NCBI GenBank assembly: GCA_023014485.1
Contig: JAJOZX010002356.1
Span: 1 to 64,000 of the forward strand
Source of the DNA: Bathynomus jamesi
Taxonomy: Eukaryota; Arthropoda; Malacostraca; Isopoda; Cirolanidae
Reading direction: 5' to 3'
Length of the DNA: 64,000 bases
The notes beneath the pieces are model-generated. The model searched no databases, had not been told where the DNA came from, and was given only the letters and a program-made list of their open reading frames with translations. Below, piece by piece: positions 35,577 to 45,225 of this stretch. The number at the start of each line of letters is the position of its first letter. The first letter of the stretch is position 1. The translations under genes were made by a program, and so were the position numbers.

Positions 35577-36485
35577 ATGAATAGAATCTTCGTGGCAGCT
35601 GAGAAGTGGAGTGAGGATCGTTATAAAATTCCTGCAGGTGTAGGTAAAGAAGAGAGCAGATTAGTGACAACCCCTCATATGCCGTTGTTTGTACGTTGTG
35701 TATAAATAACGAAAAGCCATGCATTAATATACGACTGATGTGGAAGAATGCTTCTGATAATAACGCTCTTGTCCCTACGCGAAACCGTTTCATCCTCGAC
35801 AGAATGTTTGAAATCGTCGGATTCCGCAAGCTGAAGCCTATATTAGACTCTCGTATTACGGATATGCTTTATTTTGATACGGTTCTTGAATACGCATGCA
35901 CTGATCTGCTCGATGGGTTTACCGAGTGTAGGAGTGAACAAGGCGAGAATGGTCTAGAGCTGGATGCTTATTTAAAAGGTTTAGACTCTTTGAAATATCA
36001 TGAACTTTGGTACAAAGCACTTGAGCGGTACAGGGCTGAGCTCATCTACACCGTTCACCCTGAAGAACTATTTCTTTATATAATGAGCAGCTGTCGTAAC
36101 GACTTAGAACATTATTTCAACTGCCGCTATGCAGTGTGAAGAAGAGTTCACGATTGAAACGCTCGGGTCGGTAAAAATAAACACTCGATTGGAAAGGAGT
36201 ATTTATAAACTTGTATTTAATAATGATGTTGTGGCTAACGATGACCTCTTTGTGCGTGCTTTTGATTGTATTTACTCGTATTTAAAGATAACTTGCCAAT
36301 CGAATGTAAGGTGGGCACAAATAGTATTGTACGATATGAAGGCCATTTATATAGAGTATAGGTTTCCCTATAACTTTAGCGGTGAAATAATATTAAGCCG
36401 CGTTTACTGCGTAGTGAAAAGCAATAATGATGTGACTGTAGACTCCATTACGTGTGAGTTTAGTGTTTTGCGCAGAACAACGTGA
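35577..36485 (+). pseudogene. Unknown Polinton protein, copy A
   Basis: Homologous to the unbroken 309-codon frame in copy B (39489-40418). Frameshifts near 35650 and 36135. Conserved blocks include IRLMWKNASDNN, RNRFI.DRMFEIVGFRKL and LDAYLKGLDSLKYHELWYK. No family recognised. It is the last gene before the polymerase-side end of the element. Confidence 0.65.
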
Positions 36486-36544
36486 ATGTATTTTGATGAA
36501 TTTTCAATATATTTTATTATTTAATATAGTTTTCTGTGTATATA

Positions 36545-36582
<38 letters not shown>

Positions 36583-36980
36583 CTCCTGTACTGCTATATT
36601 GATGTTTATACTCCATCGTTTTGTATTTCTTATTTTTTATTTTTTTTATTTTGTGCAGTAGAAGATAAAATGTATGTATTTATTTTCAATATATTTAAAT
36701 ATTTAATATAATTGTGTATATATATATTTCTCCTGTACTGTTATGTTGATGGTTATATTAATTTTATTTTATTTTTTGATTATATACATATTCCTCGTTC
36801 ATATTTCTCATACTATTATTATTTTTTATTTTATTTTTTTGATAAAATATATTCCATCGTTTGATTGTATATTTATTTTCTATATATTTCTGATTCCAAT
36901 AATTCGTCTAAATAAACAGAATGATGTAATGGTGTTTTATTCAATTCTTTTGGTTGTAAACAATATCATTTAATTATACC
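36486..36980. repeat. TA-rich 3' flank of the last Polinton gene
   Basis: Contains TA microsatellites and two copies of a TTTCTCCTGTACTG..TATGTTGATG block (36580, 36728). An inverted equivalent lies at 39040-39480 in copy B. Confidence 0.6.
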
Positions 36981-37250
36981 AAATGGCTGGTTACGCCTTC
37001 TAAACCGATTGACGGATTTCTAAGCCAACTGTAATGACTATATGCATTAATTAAATAAATAGCGCTATCTGGTAACTGACCTGTACACCTGAACAAGTTA
37101 TTTACGCCTTCTAAGCCAACTGACGGATTTCGAAGCCAACTGTCAATAATATATGCTTTAGTTAAATAAATCGCGCTATCTGGCAACTCAACCTGTACAC
37201 CTGAACAAGCCATTTACGCCTTCTAAGCCAACTGGCGGATTTACATCTTA
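36981..37250. repeat. Subterminal tandem repeat of Polinton A, about 112 bp
   Basis: TTACGCCTTCTAA starts near 36991, 37102 and 37214, giving 2.3 units. A related, decayed inverted set is at 38745-39050 in copy B. Confidence 0.8.
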
Positions 37251-37542
37251 TAAGCCAGCGGGAGCTCGGCTGAATTCTTAATATGCGCTTGGCTCCTGCC
37301 AGGCGAACAACTCTCTTCCTCTCTCTCCTTCTCCTCTCTTTCTCTTGAGGGATAACTCCGCCTCCAAGTTGCATAACCCCTTGTTGTTCTTGCAACATTC
37401 CCCCAGTTTGTTGCACAAATCCATCCCCCTTCATTGCATAAACCCCTTACTCCCTTTGTTACGTAACCCCTCTGCAACATTGATCAACATTTGCAATTGT
37501 ATTGCAACATTCTTGCACTCGTCCATTTGAGCCCATACTACT
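37251..37542 (-). repeat. Polinton A right terminal inverted repeat
   Basis: Read on the reverse strand from 37542, it begins AGTAGTATGGGCTC and matches the left end through the TTGCAA and GTTATGCAA words. The CTCTTGAGGGATAACTCC region near 37345 is followed by the CGCCTGGC block that is also in copies B and C. Confidence 0.85.
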
Positions 37543-38426
37543 AGATCTACCATTCCCATGTTCAGACGGTATTCATGTTTGTGCCATAAGTAGCTCGCTC
37601 TAAGAAGCGATTTTCACTTATTTCACCACAAATGTACAAAGTTTTTTAAGTACTATTGTATATACTTATTTACTGTTTCACTCTCTTGTACCAGGGCCAC
37701 AAACTCCTTCTCCCGCGTCTTTGTAATTCATTTTCTCTTATTACTCCCTATAATAAATTATATACACGAACTAATTGCATAAACATATTATGAATTTACT
37801 TATTGCACAGTTTGATAGACTACGACGTCATAAAGTGAATTATTTCCTTTCATATTTTCCATACCTTGAATACTGAATCCGCATACTCATATCTTTAGTA
37901 TCAGTTGTTTCGTATAATAATAAAGAATTTACAGTCTGTAAGGCATTATTTATATGCTGGGTCGTGTCTAATGTTATGCCGTATAAATGTTTGGAAATGT
38001 TCATTCATGTATTAATGTTTTTCCCTAAATTGAATAATGTTATGTTAGTATCTTCTTGTGGTTATTAATTATTGAATAACCATCAATTTTTGTTGACCTC
38101 TTTTCTTTGGAATCATTTAAATTAATTCATTTCATTCACTTATTCTTGACCTACCTTTTCCCTATCAACATCTCAGTCAATGTTCTCACATAAATACCCT
38201 TACGTGTGATTACGTTCATGTTTGTAACTACTGCAATATTTGTCCAGCCATTCTGTGAATAGTAAATTGTCCTCTTTCCCAAAAACACAAGAAAGTGAAT
38301 GAGAAATGATAAGTCTGTCAAAATTATTTCGTGGAATTCTACAATTAATTTGCACACTAATAAATAAGTAATAAATAAGTAATAAATAACTAATAAATAA
38401 ATAAATAAATAAATAATAATAAAAGT
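37543..38426. other. Spacer between the two Polintons
   Basis: AT-rich DNA of 884 bp, with an ATAA run at 38360-38420 just before copy B. No gene recognised. It starts with the AGATC that also flanks the left side of Polinton A. Confidence 0.6.
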
Positions 38427-38720
38427 AGTATGACCGCAAAAGGTTAGAGTGCAATGGAATTGTAAATGTTGAGCGATGGTGCAAAGGGGAGAGGGGGAAT
38501 GTTGCAAGAGGTTATGCAACAAAGGAGGAAAAGGTGGACGGCCTCACCCCCCAAGGGGTATACCTAACCTAAGAGAGGGAGTGAAAGGAGGAGGGTCTTT
38601 GGGGAAGTAGTTGGGACGGCTTCACCCCCCAAAGGGAAACCTAACCTAAGCCTTAACCTAAGAAGGAGAGAGGGGTGTTCGCCTGGCTCCTGCCAGACGC
38701 ATAATGAGTGTTCATCCGAG
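38427..38720 (+). repeat. Terminal repeat of Polinton B
   Basis: Matches copies A and C, including GGTATACCTAACCTAAGAG and the CGCCTGGCTCCTGCCAGACG block. Confidence 0.8.
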
Positions 38721-39488
38721 CGCCAGCTGTCTTATAAGGTCCTAATCCGCCAGTTGGCTTAGAAGGCTTCTTAGAAGGCGTAAATGGCTTGTTCAAGTGT
38801 ACATTATTAGGGTTGAGTTGCCAGATTGCGCTATTTATTTAATTAAAGCATATATTCTTGACAGTTGGCTTTCCGCCAGTTGGCATTATCCGACAGTTCG
38901 CTTAACCCGCCAGTTGACGTAGAAGACCTAGAAGGAGGGGGTATATATTAATTAACTTTTCAGCTGCCAGATTCCGCTATTCAGATATTCTTGAGAGTTG
39001 GCTTAGAAATCCGTCAGTCGGTTTAGAAGGCCAAACCAGCCATTTGGTATACATATAATTAAATAATAATATCGTCTATATATACAACCAAAAGCATTAA
39101 ATAAAACACCATTACATCATTCTGTTTAGTTAGACGAATTATTGGAATCAATTTCACGAAGTATATAGAAAATAAATATACAATTCTATACAAACGATGG
39201 AATATATATGATCAAATAAATAAAATAAAAATAATAATAGTGTAAGAAATACGAACGAAGGAATATATATATTTATAATAAAAAAATAATATAATACAAA
39301 ACGATGGAGTATAACCATCAATATAACAGTACAGGAGAAACATATATATAAATATAATATATATATTATATATATATACACAGTTATATTAAATAATTAA
39401 ATATATTGAAAATAAAAAAATAATAATATACAAAACGAGGGAGTATAATCATCAAGATATTAGTACAGGAAAATATATATAAACACAA

Positions 39489-40418
39489 TTATATTAAATA
39501 ATAAAATATATCGAAAATAAATATACAACAAAATACATTCATTCTACTGCGTTTAACTAAAACATTAAACTCGCACGTAATCGAGTCTACGGTCACATCA
39601 TTATTGATTTGCACAACGCAGTAAATACGATTTAACATTATTTCACCGCACAAGGTGTGCGGGCGCCTATACTCGATGTAAATGGCCTTCATATCGTTCA
39701 ATACTATTTTTGTGCCCACTTTACTTTCGGTTGGCAAGTTATCTTTAAACACGGATAGAATACATTCGAAAGCACGCACAAAGAGGGTATCGTTAGCCAC
39801 CATATCAGTATTAAATACAAGTTTATAAACACTCCTTTCCAATCGATGGTTTTTTCTTACCGACCCGAGTTTTTCAATCATGAACAACGTATAGCGGCAA
39901 TTGAAATAATCTTCCAAGTCGTAACGACAGCTGCTCATTATATAGAGGTACAATTCTTCGGGGTGAACAGTGAAGGCGAGCTCTGCCCTGTACCGCTCAA
40001 GTCCTTTGTACCAAAGTTTATGATATTTCAAAGAGTCTAAACCTTTTAAATAAGCGTCCATCTCTAGACCATTCTCGCCTTGTTCATTCCTACATTCGAT
40101 AAATCCGTCGAGCAGAGGGGTGTATGCGTATTCAAGAACCGTGTCAAAATAAATCATATCCGTAACACGCGCGTCTAATATAGGATTCAGCTTGCGGAAT
40201 CCGACGATTTCAAACATTCTGTCGAAGATGAATCGGTTTCGCGTAGGGACAAGAACGTTATTATCAGATGCATTCTTCCACATCAGTCGTATATCAATGC
40301 ATGGCTGATCGTTATTTATACACAAAGTACAGACAACGGCATACGAGGGGGCATCACTAATCTGTTCTCTTCTTGTACCTACACCTGCAGGTATTTTATA
40401 ACGGTCCTCATTATCCAT
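39489..40418 (-). CDS. Unknown Polinton protein, copy B
   Basis: 309 codons without a stop; the start at 40418 was created by, or lies at, a deletion junction, so the natural N-terminus is lost. It contains IRLMWKNASDNN, RNRFIFDRMFEIVGFRKL, YLKGLDSLKYHKLWYKGLER and a C-terminal half with SVYKLVFNTDMVANDTLFVR. Predicted as soluble and mixed alpha/beta by eye, with no membrane segment. Corresponds to 35577-36485 in copy A. Function unknown. Confidence 0.65.
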   Translation of the reverse strand: MDNEDRYKIPAGVGTRREQISDAPSYAVVCTLCINNDQPCIDIRLMWKNASDNNVLVPTRNRFIFDRMFEIVGFRKLNPILDARVTDMIYFDTVLEYAYTPLLDGFIECRNEQGENGLEMDAYLKGLDSLKYHKLWYKGLERYRAELAFTVHPEELYLYIMSSCRYDLEDYFNCRYTLFMIEKLGSVRKNHRLERSVYKLVFNTDMVANDTLFVRAFECILSVFKDNLPTESKVGTKIVLNDMKAIYIEYRRPHTLCGEIMLNRIYCVVQINNDVTVDSITCEFNVLVKRSRMNVFCCIFIFDIFYYLI

Positions 40419-40419
40419 A

Positions 40420-40711
40420 TCCGTTGCTTCTCTTCTGCACGCGTTGTTTCTTTCACCTCACGGTATATGTACGCTTTTATACAGTTTAGCTCTACAACGT
40501 AGTCCATTGCGTCGTTTGTGCCGCGAAATCCGGCAATACTCTCGCAAGAATATCCTTAGAATATTTGAACATCTTGTTCTTTCGCGCGATTCAATGTAGC
40601 CTTAAAAGTCTCAAATGAGGGTGGGGTAGGTCGTCTTTCAGTATTCATCACATCTTCCTACTTTACCGAATACCACTTCATAAACGAACACACAATATCA
40701 AAAGTAGCCAT
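40420..40711 (-). pseudogene. Small conserved Polinton protein, copy B
   Basis: Starts MATFDIVCSFMKWYS and continues with FETFKATLNRAKEQDVQIF, a stop, then GFRGTNDAMDYVVELN and EEKQRIWI. One in-frame stop near the middle. Its 3' end is joined out of frame to the next gene by the deletion near 40405. Confidence 0.55.
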
Positions 40712-40937
40712 CACTATTTTTTCTTCTACGTGAGAAAATACGTCTGAGCTCCAGGGTTTGCAGAGGTCAACTGAGCATGCCGGGGTAGAGATATTCCCAG
40801 GTAGTAGCAGGAGTAACAAGACCGAGCTCACAGTGGGCGGAGCTTAGGATTGTACACACGCACGCACACAAAGGAGAAAATGAAACCCTAATTGAAACAA
40901 ATATACGTAATAAATAAACATATCGTTAACAACACGC

Positions 40938-40955
40938 ATACATATATATATATAT

Positions 40956-41034
<79 letters not shown>
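40938..41034. repeat. (TA)n microsatellite
   Basis: About 45 TA units, directly downstream of the polymerase stop codon of copy B. Confidence 0.95.
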
Positions 41035-41037
<3 letters not shown>

Positions 41038-43336
41038 AATCAAGGATTAAGGTATCCAAAGGGTACGGTATCATAGGTACCAGGCACCTGGTAACGTTTC
41101 CTATAGGTGTTACGGCATACCTTCGTACCTCTAAGTTCCTTCACACACCCCAATTTCTGCGCCCGAAAATTGTAGGTCAGTAGGGGTGGCTGGTCGCCCT
41201 CATCTTCCAAGCACACTAGATCCTTCAACGAGTCAAAGTTAATGACTCGTCGGTTCGTATGGTTAAGCGTGACACCCTTAGCCTTCACCAAATATTTCAT
41301 ATCCTCCCCCACCCTCACCCGTACCCCATAATTTTTTGGCCCTGTTGATACAAATTAGTCAGCGTATGCACCATCACCATACTCACCCTTGATCTCGTTA
41401 GTTAACTCTCCGAGGAATTCCCCAATAGGCGACATGTATTCATCCTCTCTCTCTGTGAATATTACGCTATCTGTGTCAGCGTACAGCACCCTCCGCCCAA
41501 GAGAGTGCAGTAGAGGTATCTGTGGCCAGTTCAGTGATGTACTTTATTATGTAAGTATCATATTACCTACATTCACGATCTCCATAACCTCTTTATGAGG
41601 AGCGTTGGCATAATCCCAGACTTCACTATAACTTTGTGTCAAATGAACGTTCCCTTTACCAGTATTCTGTGCAAATTTTCCTCAAAGACTGTTTAGACAC
41701 AACTTTGCACTAAAGCGCTTTCCAGGATTCTTAACAATTTGGGAACGGTCAAGCTGTATACCCTCACGGGCACGGTAACGCTGAATATAAGCCGTTTTCT
41801 CATCTTTGGTATCAACTCCTCGCGTACACCCGATGCTTCGACCTTATCCTTCAAAAAAGCGTTTATGTATGGCGTGAAAAGGTTGGGTATCCATGGCGAA
41901 CAGCTAAGTCTAGCTCAGGGCTTGTACGTATATACACCTCTGATCTTACGCTGATTGGTTGTATGATTACAATCCCGATTGTTCTCCTCTGCGCACTTCA
42001 CGCACAGGGGAAACATGAGCTTGTGATCTATAACGACATGTAAGATCGGTATCCATATATCGCGAGGGGGGAGCACGTCTACGAAAGAGAGTCCAAAGTA
42101 GCGCTCACTCAAGTTAGCTGAGAACTCCTCGATGTTTGGTATCGCGGGGCCCACTAGTTTTTCAGGCGCACCTACGGGGTACGGATTGTTCTTCATCACG
42201 TAGGGATATAAAGAACAGAAATCGTAGTAATGGAGTTTCACGCCCTTCGTAGGTAGAAAGTATAGCTTGAATGGATTTGTACGCCCTCCAAACAAGCTGT
42301 CACCGCATTTGAGGGGATCCAACAAGATTGAACGTTTGATGGCCCTTATTTCTTCACGGTACTGGCCATCTTTTTCCATCCGTGCATCATACTCATGCTC
42401 CCACACGATCTTGTGAGTGAATTGGGAGACTATAAGTTGATCACGGTTACGGGTCCATGCAAGGATGTCGGGGGGGGGATCTTTCATGGAGGTCCCCTGT
42501 GACGGCACACTCAAGGCGTGGGCATCCATGCTACCAGCAGCCGTTAAAGGAGTACAGTCTTCTCACCAGTGGTTGGATCCTCACTTAGACCATCAACCAA
42601 AAAAACACATCCATTGAACATAATGGGTACTTCCCCCGTGTTGAAGGCGTGTTTTATGTATACCCCTATCTGTTGCTGTAGGTGTATGAGCCAGTAAATA
42701 GCCTTGTGTCCATAACTGCGGGGATTGTTTCTGTGAAAGACGGATAAGGTGTCTTTAGGCATGAAGTTATTGTTGAACACCGTAAAACATAATGAGGTGA
42801 TCGTGGTCGCGACTTGCAACGGTTCGCATTTGAAACGGTCTATGTACAATTTAGGGTGGATCACTTTTCACTTTTTTTTTTAAATTATAGCTGGTCAAAG
42901 TTTTTCCCATGATTTGGTTCAGTGGAAGTACACTGACACTATTTTTACCAAAATCGATCAATATTTAGGGGTCGCGCATCGACCTTGAAAATTTCAATTT
43001 TGGAAATTTGGCCAAATTGACAATTTTTTACTGAATAAAGATAAATCATCAAATGACCATATCTTCTGAATCCTCTCAGTGAAAGAAATCTTCTCAGATA
43101 CTTACCAAGTTGATCGGACAAGTGGTTTAGAAGTTACACTCACCTAGAAATAACATTAAAATTTAAAATACTGTATTTGTCCCCCGTTATGGACGTAATC
43201 ATAGCATCAGTAGCTGGCGCATCCTAAAATCCCAATTACACACACACGCTATGTCCATGACCAATATTTTTACTAATCACAGTTTGCTTTTTACAGATCA
43301 TCTGTGTCAATTGATTCTTGTTTGATAAGTCTAGAC

Positions 43337-43690
43337 CAGTGGTTCCCAATCTGGGGTCCGCGAAGCTAGTACTGGGGGTCCGTGAGCTTTCAATATTTCG
43401 AGAGGTTCCAATGGAAATAGTACATTTACCCACGATAAGGGCGCTTATGCTAAAATTTGAAGTTTCCTTGCTCTTGGCTGGAATTATTAATACTTTTTTT
43501 AATACGCTGTATTTTAATTGCATACTCACTTATATGTCCTTTATTTGATAGTGAAAAATGGGAAAACGAGTTAATTATTAGTTAATAAAACAGTTTGTTT
43601 GGTAGACGGAATCTTTCAAAAACATGGGGTCCGTGGGAAAAAAATAAAAATAAAAGGGGTCCTTTGTGGTGAAAAGGTTGGGAATCACTG
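43337..43690. mobile_element. hAT MITE nested in the unassigned transposon
   Basis: 354 bp with ends CAGTGGTTCCCAA and TTGGGAATCACTG and a perfect 8-bp duplication GTCTAGAC (43329-43336, 43691-43698). It sits 17 bp before the likely start codon of the host element's first coding segment. Confidence 0.93.
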
Positions 43691-43707
43691 GTCTAGACTT
43701 TAGTACA

Positions 43708-44385
43708 ATGGATAAACTGTTAACAACCAGGAGTGGGAAGACTCTGAAAGTTACTTATTCTGGAAAAGAGAAAGCAGCAACAACAGCACCACCTTCTCTG
43801 AGGTCAGCCACGGACGTCTTCTTAATTGGTCAGCCATCTTCCTCGATCGGTGGTGCCAAATTGCCAACCACCCATCAAGTTCTCCAGTACTTCTTCTATG
43901 CCAAGCAGGAAACTACTGACAGGAAGGCCGCCGTAAAAGACACGGTGGCCAATGTTCTGGCATTTTGGAACATGGCACGTATAAAGACGATCACGAGGCG
44001 TAACTGCGAAAGAAAACTGGAGTTACTGTGGGAAGAGTGGCGCTCGCTGCAGAAGAGCAAGATGAGAGACAGTGATGCGGGAAAAGGCAGGGAGAAGTTT
44101 TCAGAAAATCTGAACAAGCTCTGGGACATCGGAGCTCCCGATGCTATTGAAGAGAGACAGAAAAGTCGACTGCTCTCAGACAACAACAAACAAGAAGATA
44201 TTAAATTTTATGAGGATCAACGGGGCCTGCGCCAAGCAACAATGAGTGGGAATGATAAAGTGTTCGTTGTCAAGAGAAAACGGCAACTATCAAGACAACA
44301 ATCTCGTGATGAGCCAGGCACCTCAAAAACGAAATTAGGAACCGAAGCCATCATGCGAGGTGGATGGCCAAGGTTGGTATTTTGA
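43708..44385 (+). CDS. Putative transposase N-terminal segment of the unassigned transposon
   Basis: I take the ATG at 43708 (MDKLLTTRSGKTLKVTYSGK) as the start because the more upstream frame is MITE sequence. About 225 codons, Lys/Arg-rich, with QVLQYFFYAKQETTDRKAAV, a tryptophan-containing FWNMARIKTI block and KLELLWEEWRSLQK. The C-terminal stretch (KRKRQLSRQQSRDE) looks like a nuclear-localisation region. It probably splices near 44355 to the next segment. No catalytic domain is recognised in this part. Confidence 0.6.
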   Translation: MDKLLTTRSGKTLKVTYSGKEKAATTAPPSLRSATDVFLIGQPSSSIGGAKLPTTHQVLQYFFYAKQETTDRKAAVKDTVANVLAFWNMARIKTITRRNCERKLELLWEEWRSLQKSKMRDSDAGKGREKFSENLNKLWDIGAPDAIEERQKSRLLSDNNKQEDIKFYEDQRGLRQATMSGNDKVFVVKRKRQLSRQQSRDEPGTSKTKLGTEAIMRGGWPRLVF

Positions 44386-44527
44386 ATTAGAAGTTAAATA
44401 TTGTATTGCCTTCTGCAAACAGCCATTTGAAGTCCCTATCAGAAAAAAATAAGATAAATAATTTACCATTAAACAAACTTATATGGAGTGGTATCGGTAT
44501 TTATACATCACAGTGCGTATTCGTTTC

Positions 44528-45225
44528 AGATCATCTACTACACGAAGCTCCTGATGTTCAGCGGTCAGCTGGAGTTCGACGACGAGCTGGTACAGAAACT
44601 TCAGAGAGTGGTACTATTTACTGCACTCCTCTACGCACCTGCCTGGCTGGCGGCTCCTGTCGCAGCTGATGCCCGCTGAATGACCTTGTGTTGTACCAGC
44701 GTCTTCTGCAGTACAGGGCTGTGGATCGCGAGATTGCAGAGGCTTCACTGGCAGTGATCAGGCGGCACTTGTGGTATCTGAGGCCTCAGACCGTCGTTTT
44801 CGCCCTCTGCTGTGACAAAGTGGAAGACTGTGAAGCACGAGATGGCAAAGAAGCTGTGCCGCCTCGCTGTGCCCGAGGACTTCACGTATGACAACGTCTC
44901 GGTTGATGACACGACGCGCCTTCCGGACCTGATCGATGAGTCATCGTGGTTCGTGTTCACAGGCCTGCAGGTGTGCGCGTCTACGTGGCTCACTCTGCCG
45001 GTGAATAAGTGGGATCAAGATAAGAACTACTGTGATCTGAAGAATGTCATCTCGCATCTGAAAGTTACCAACGACGTGGCAGAGAGAGGGATAAAACTGA
45101 TAGAAGATTACGCGAACACTGTCACAAAAGACGAGTCACAGCTGCAGGGTCTTCTTCAGCTCGTGGAAAAGAGCCGGAAAGAACTCGGTGACTTCAAGAA
45201 GTCGTCACTTGCCAAGATGACGTAG
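44528..45225 (+). pseudogene. Putative transposase C-terminal segment of the unassigned transposon
   Basis: After an acceptor-like TTTCAG at about 44523-44528 the reading is IIYYTKLLMFSGQLEFDDELV, then PLNDLVLYQRLLQYRAVDREIA, IRRHLWYLRPQTVVFALCCD, and in a shifted frame (44812-45225) MAKKLCRLAVPEDF, LKVTNDVAERGIKLIEDYAN and ESQLQGLLQLVEKSRKELG. I have seen VTND.AERG.KLI-type endings in uncharacterised arthropod proteins, but know no named family. Two frameshifts (near 44675 and 44810) make this copy probably defective. Confidence 0.6.

Larger units (their letters stand above)
23177..37542. mobile_element. Polinton/Maverick A, both ends present
   Basis: 14.4 kb between a left end AGTAGTATGGGC (23177) and the inverse GCCCATACTACT (ending 37542). 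AGATC directly repeats at both borders (23172-23176 and 37543-37547), a candidate target duplication, one base short of the 6 bp usual for Polintons. Reverse-strand genes on the left: protease, major capsid, basic capsid-type protein, penton-like fragment, integrase, conserved unknown. Forward-strand genes on the right: family B polymerase and two unknown proteins. Gene content and AG termini are diagnostic of Polintons. The copy contains an RTE element (about 23910-25142) and a foldback element (28801-29391), and most genes are broken. Confidence 0.9.

Noticed and set aside
37543..38426. A single Polinton palindrome created by one inverted duplication
   Set aside because: The two arms differ at many coding positions, have different breaks and separate AGTAGTATG termini, so two insertions are more likely; long-read proof is still lacking.
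43666..43707. Upstream start for the first segment of the unassigned transposase
   Set aside because: These codons come from the end of the nested MITE and its duplication, so the ATG at 43708 is the better start.
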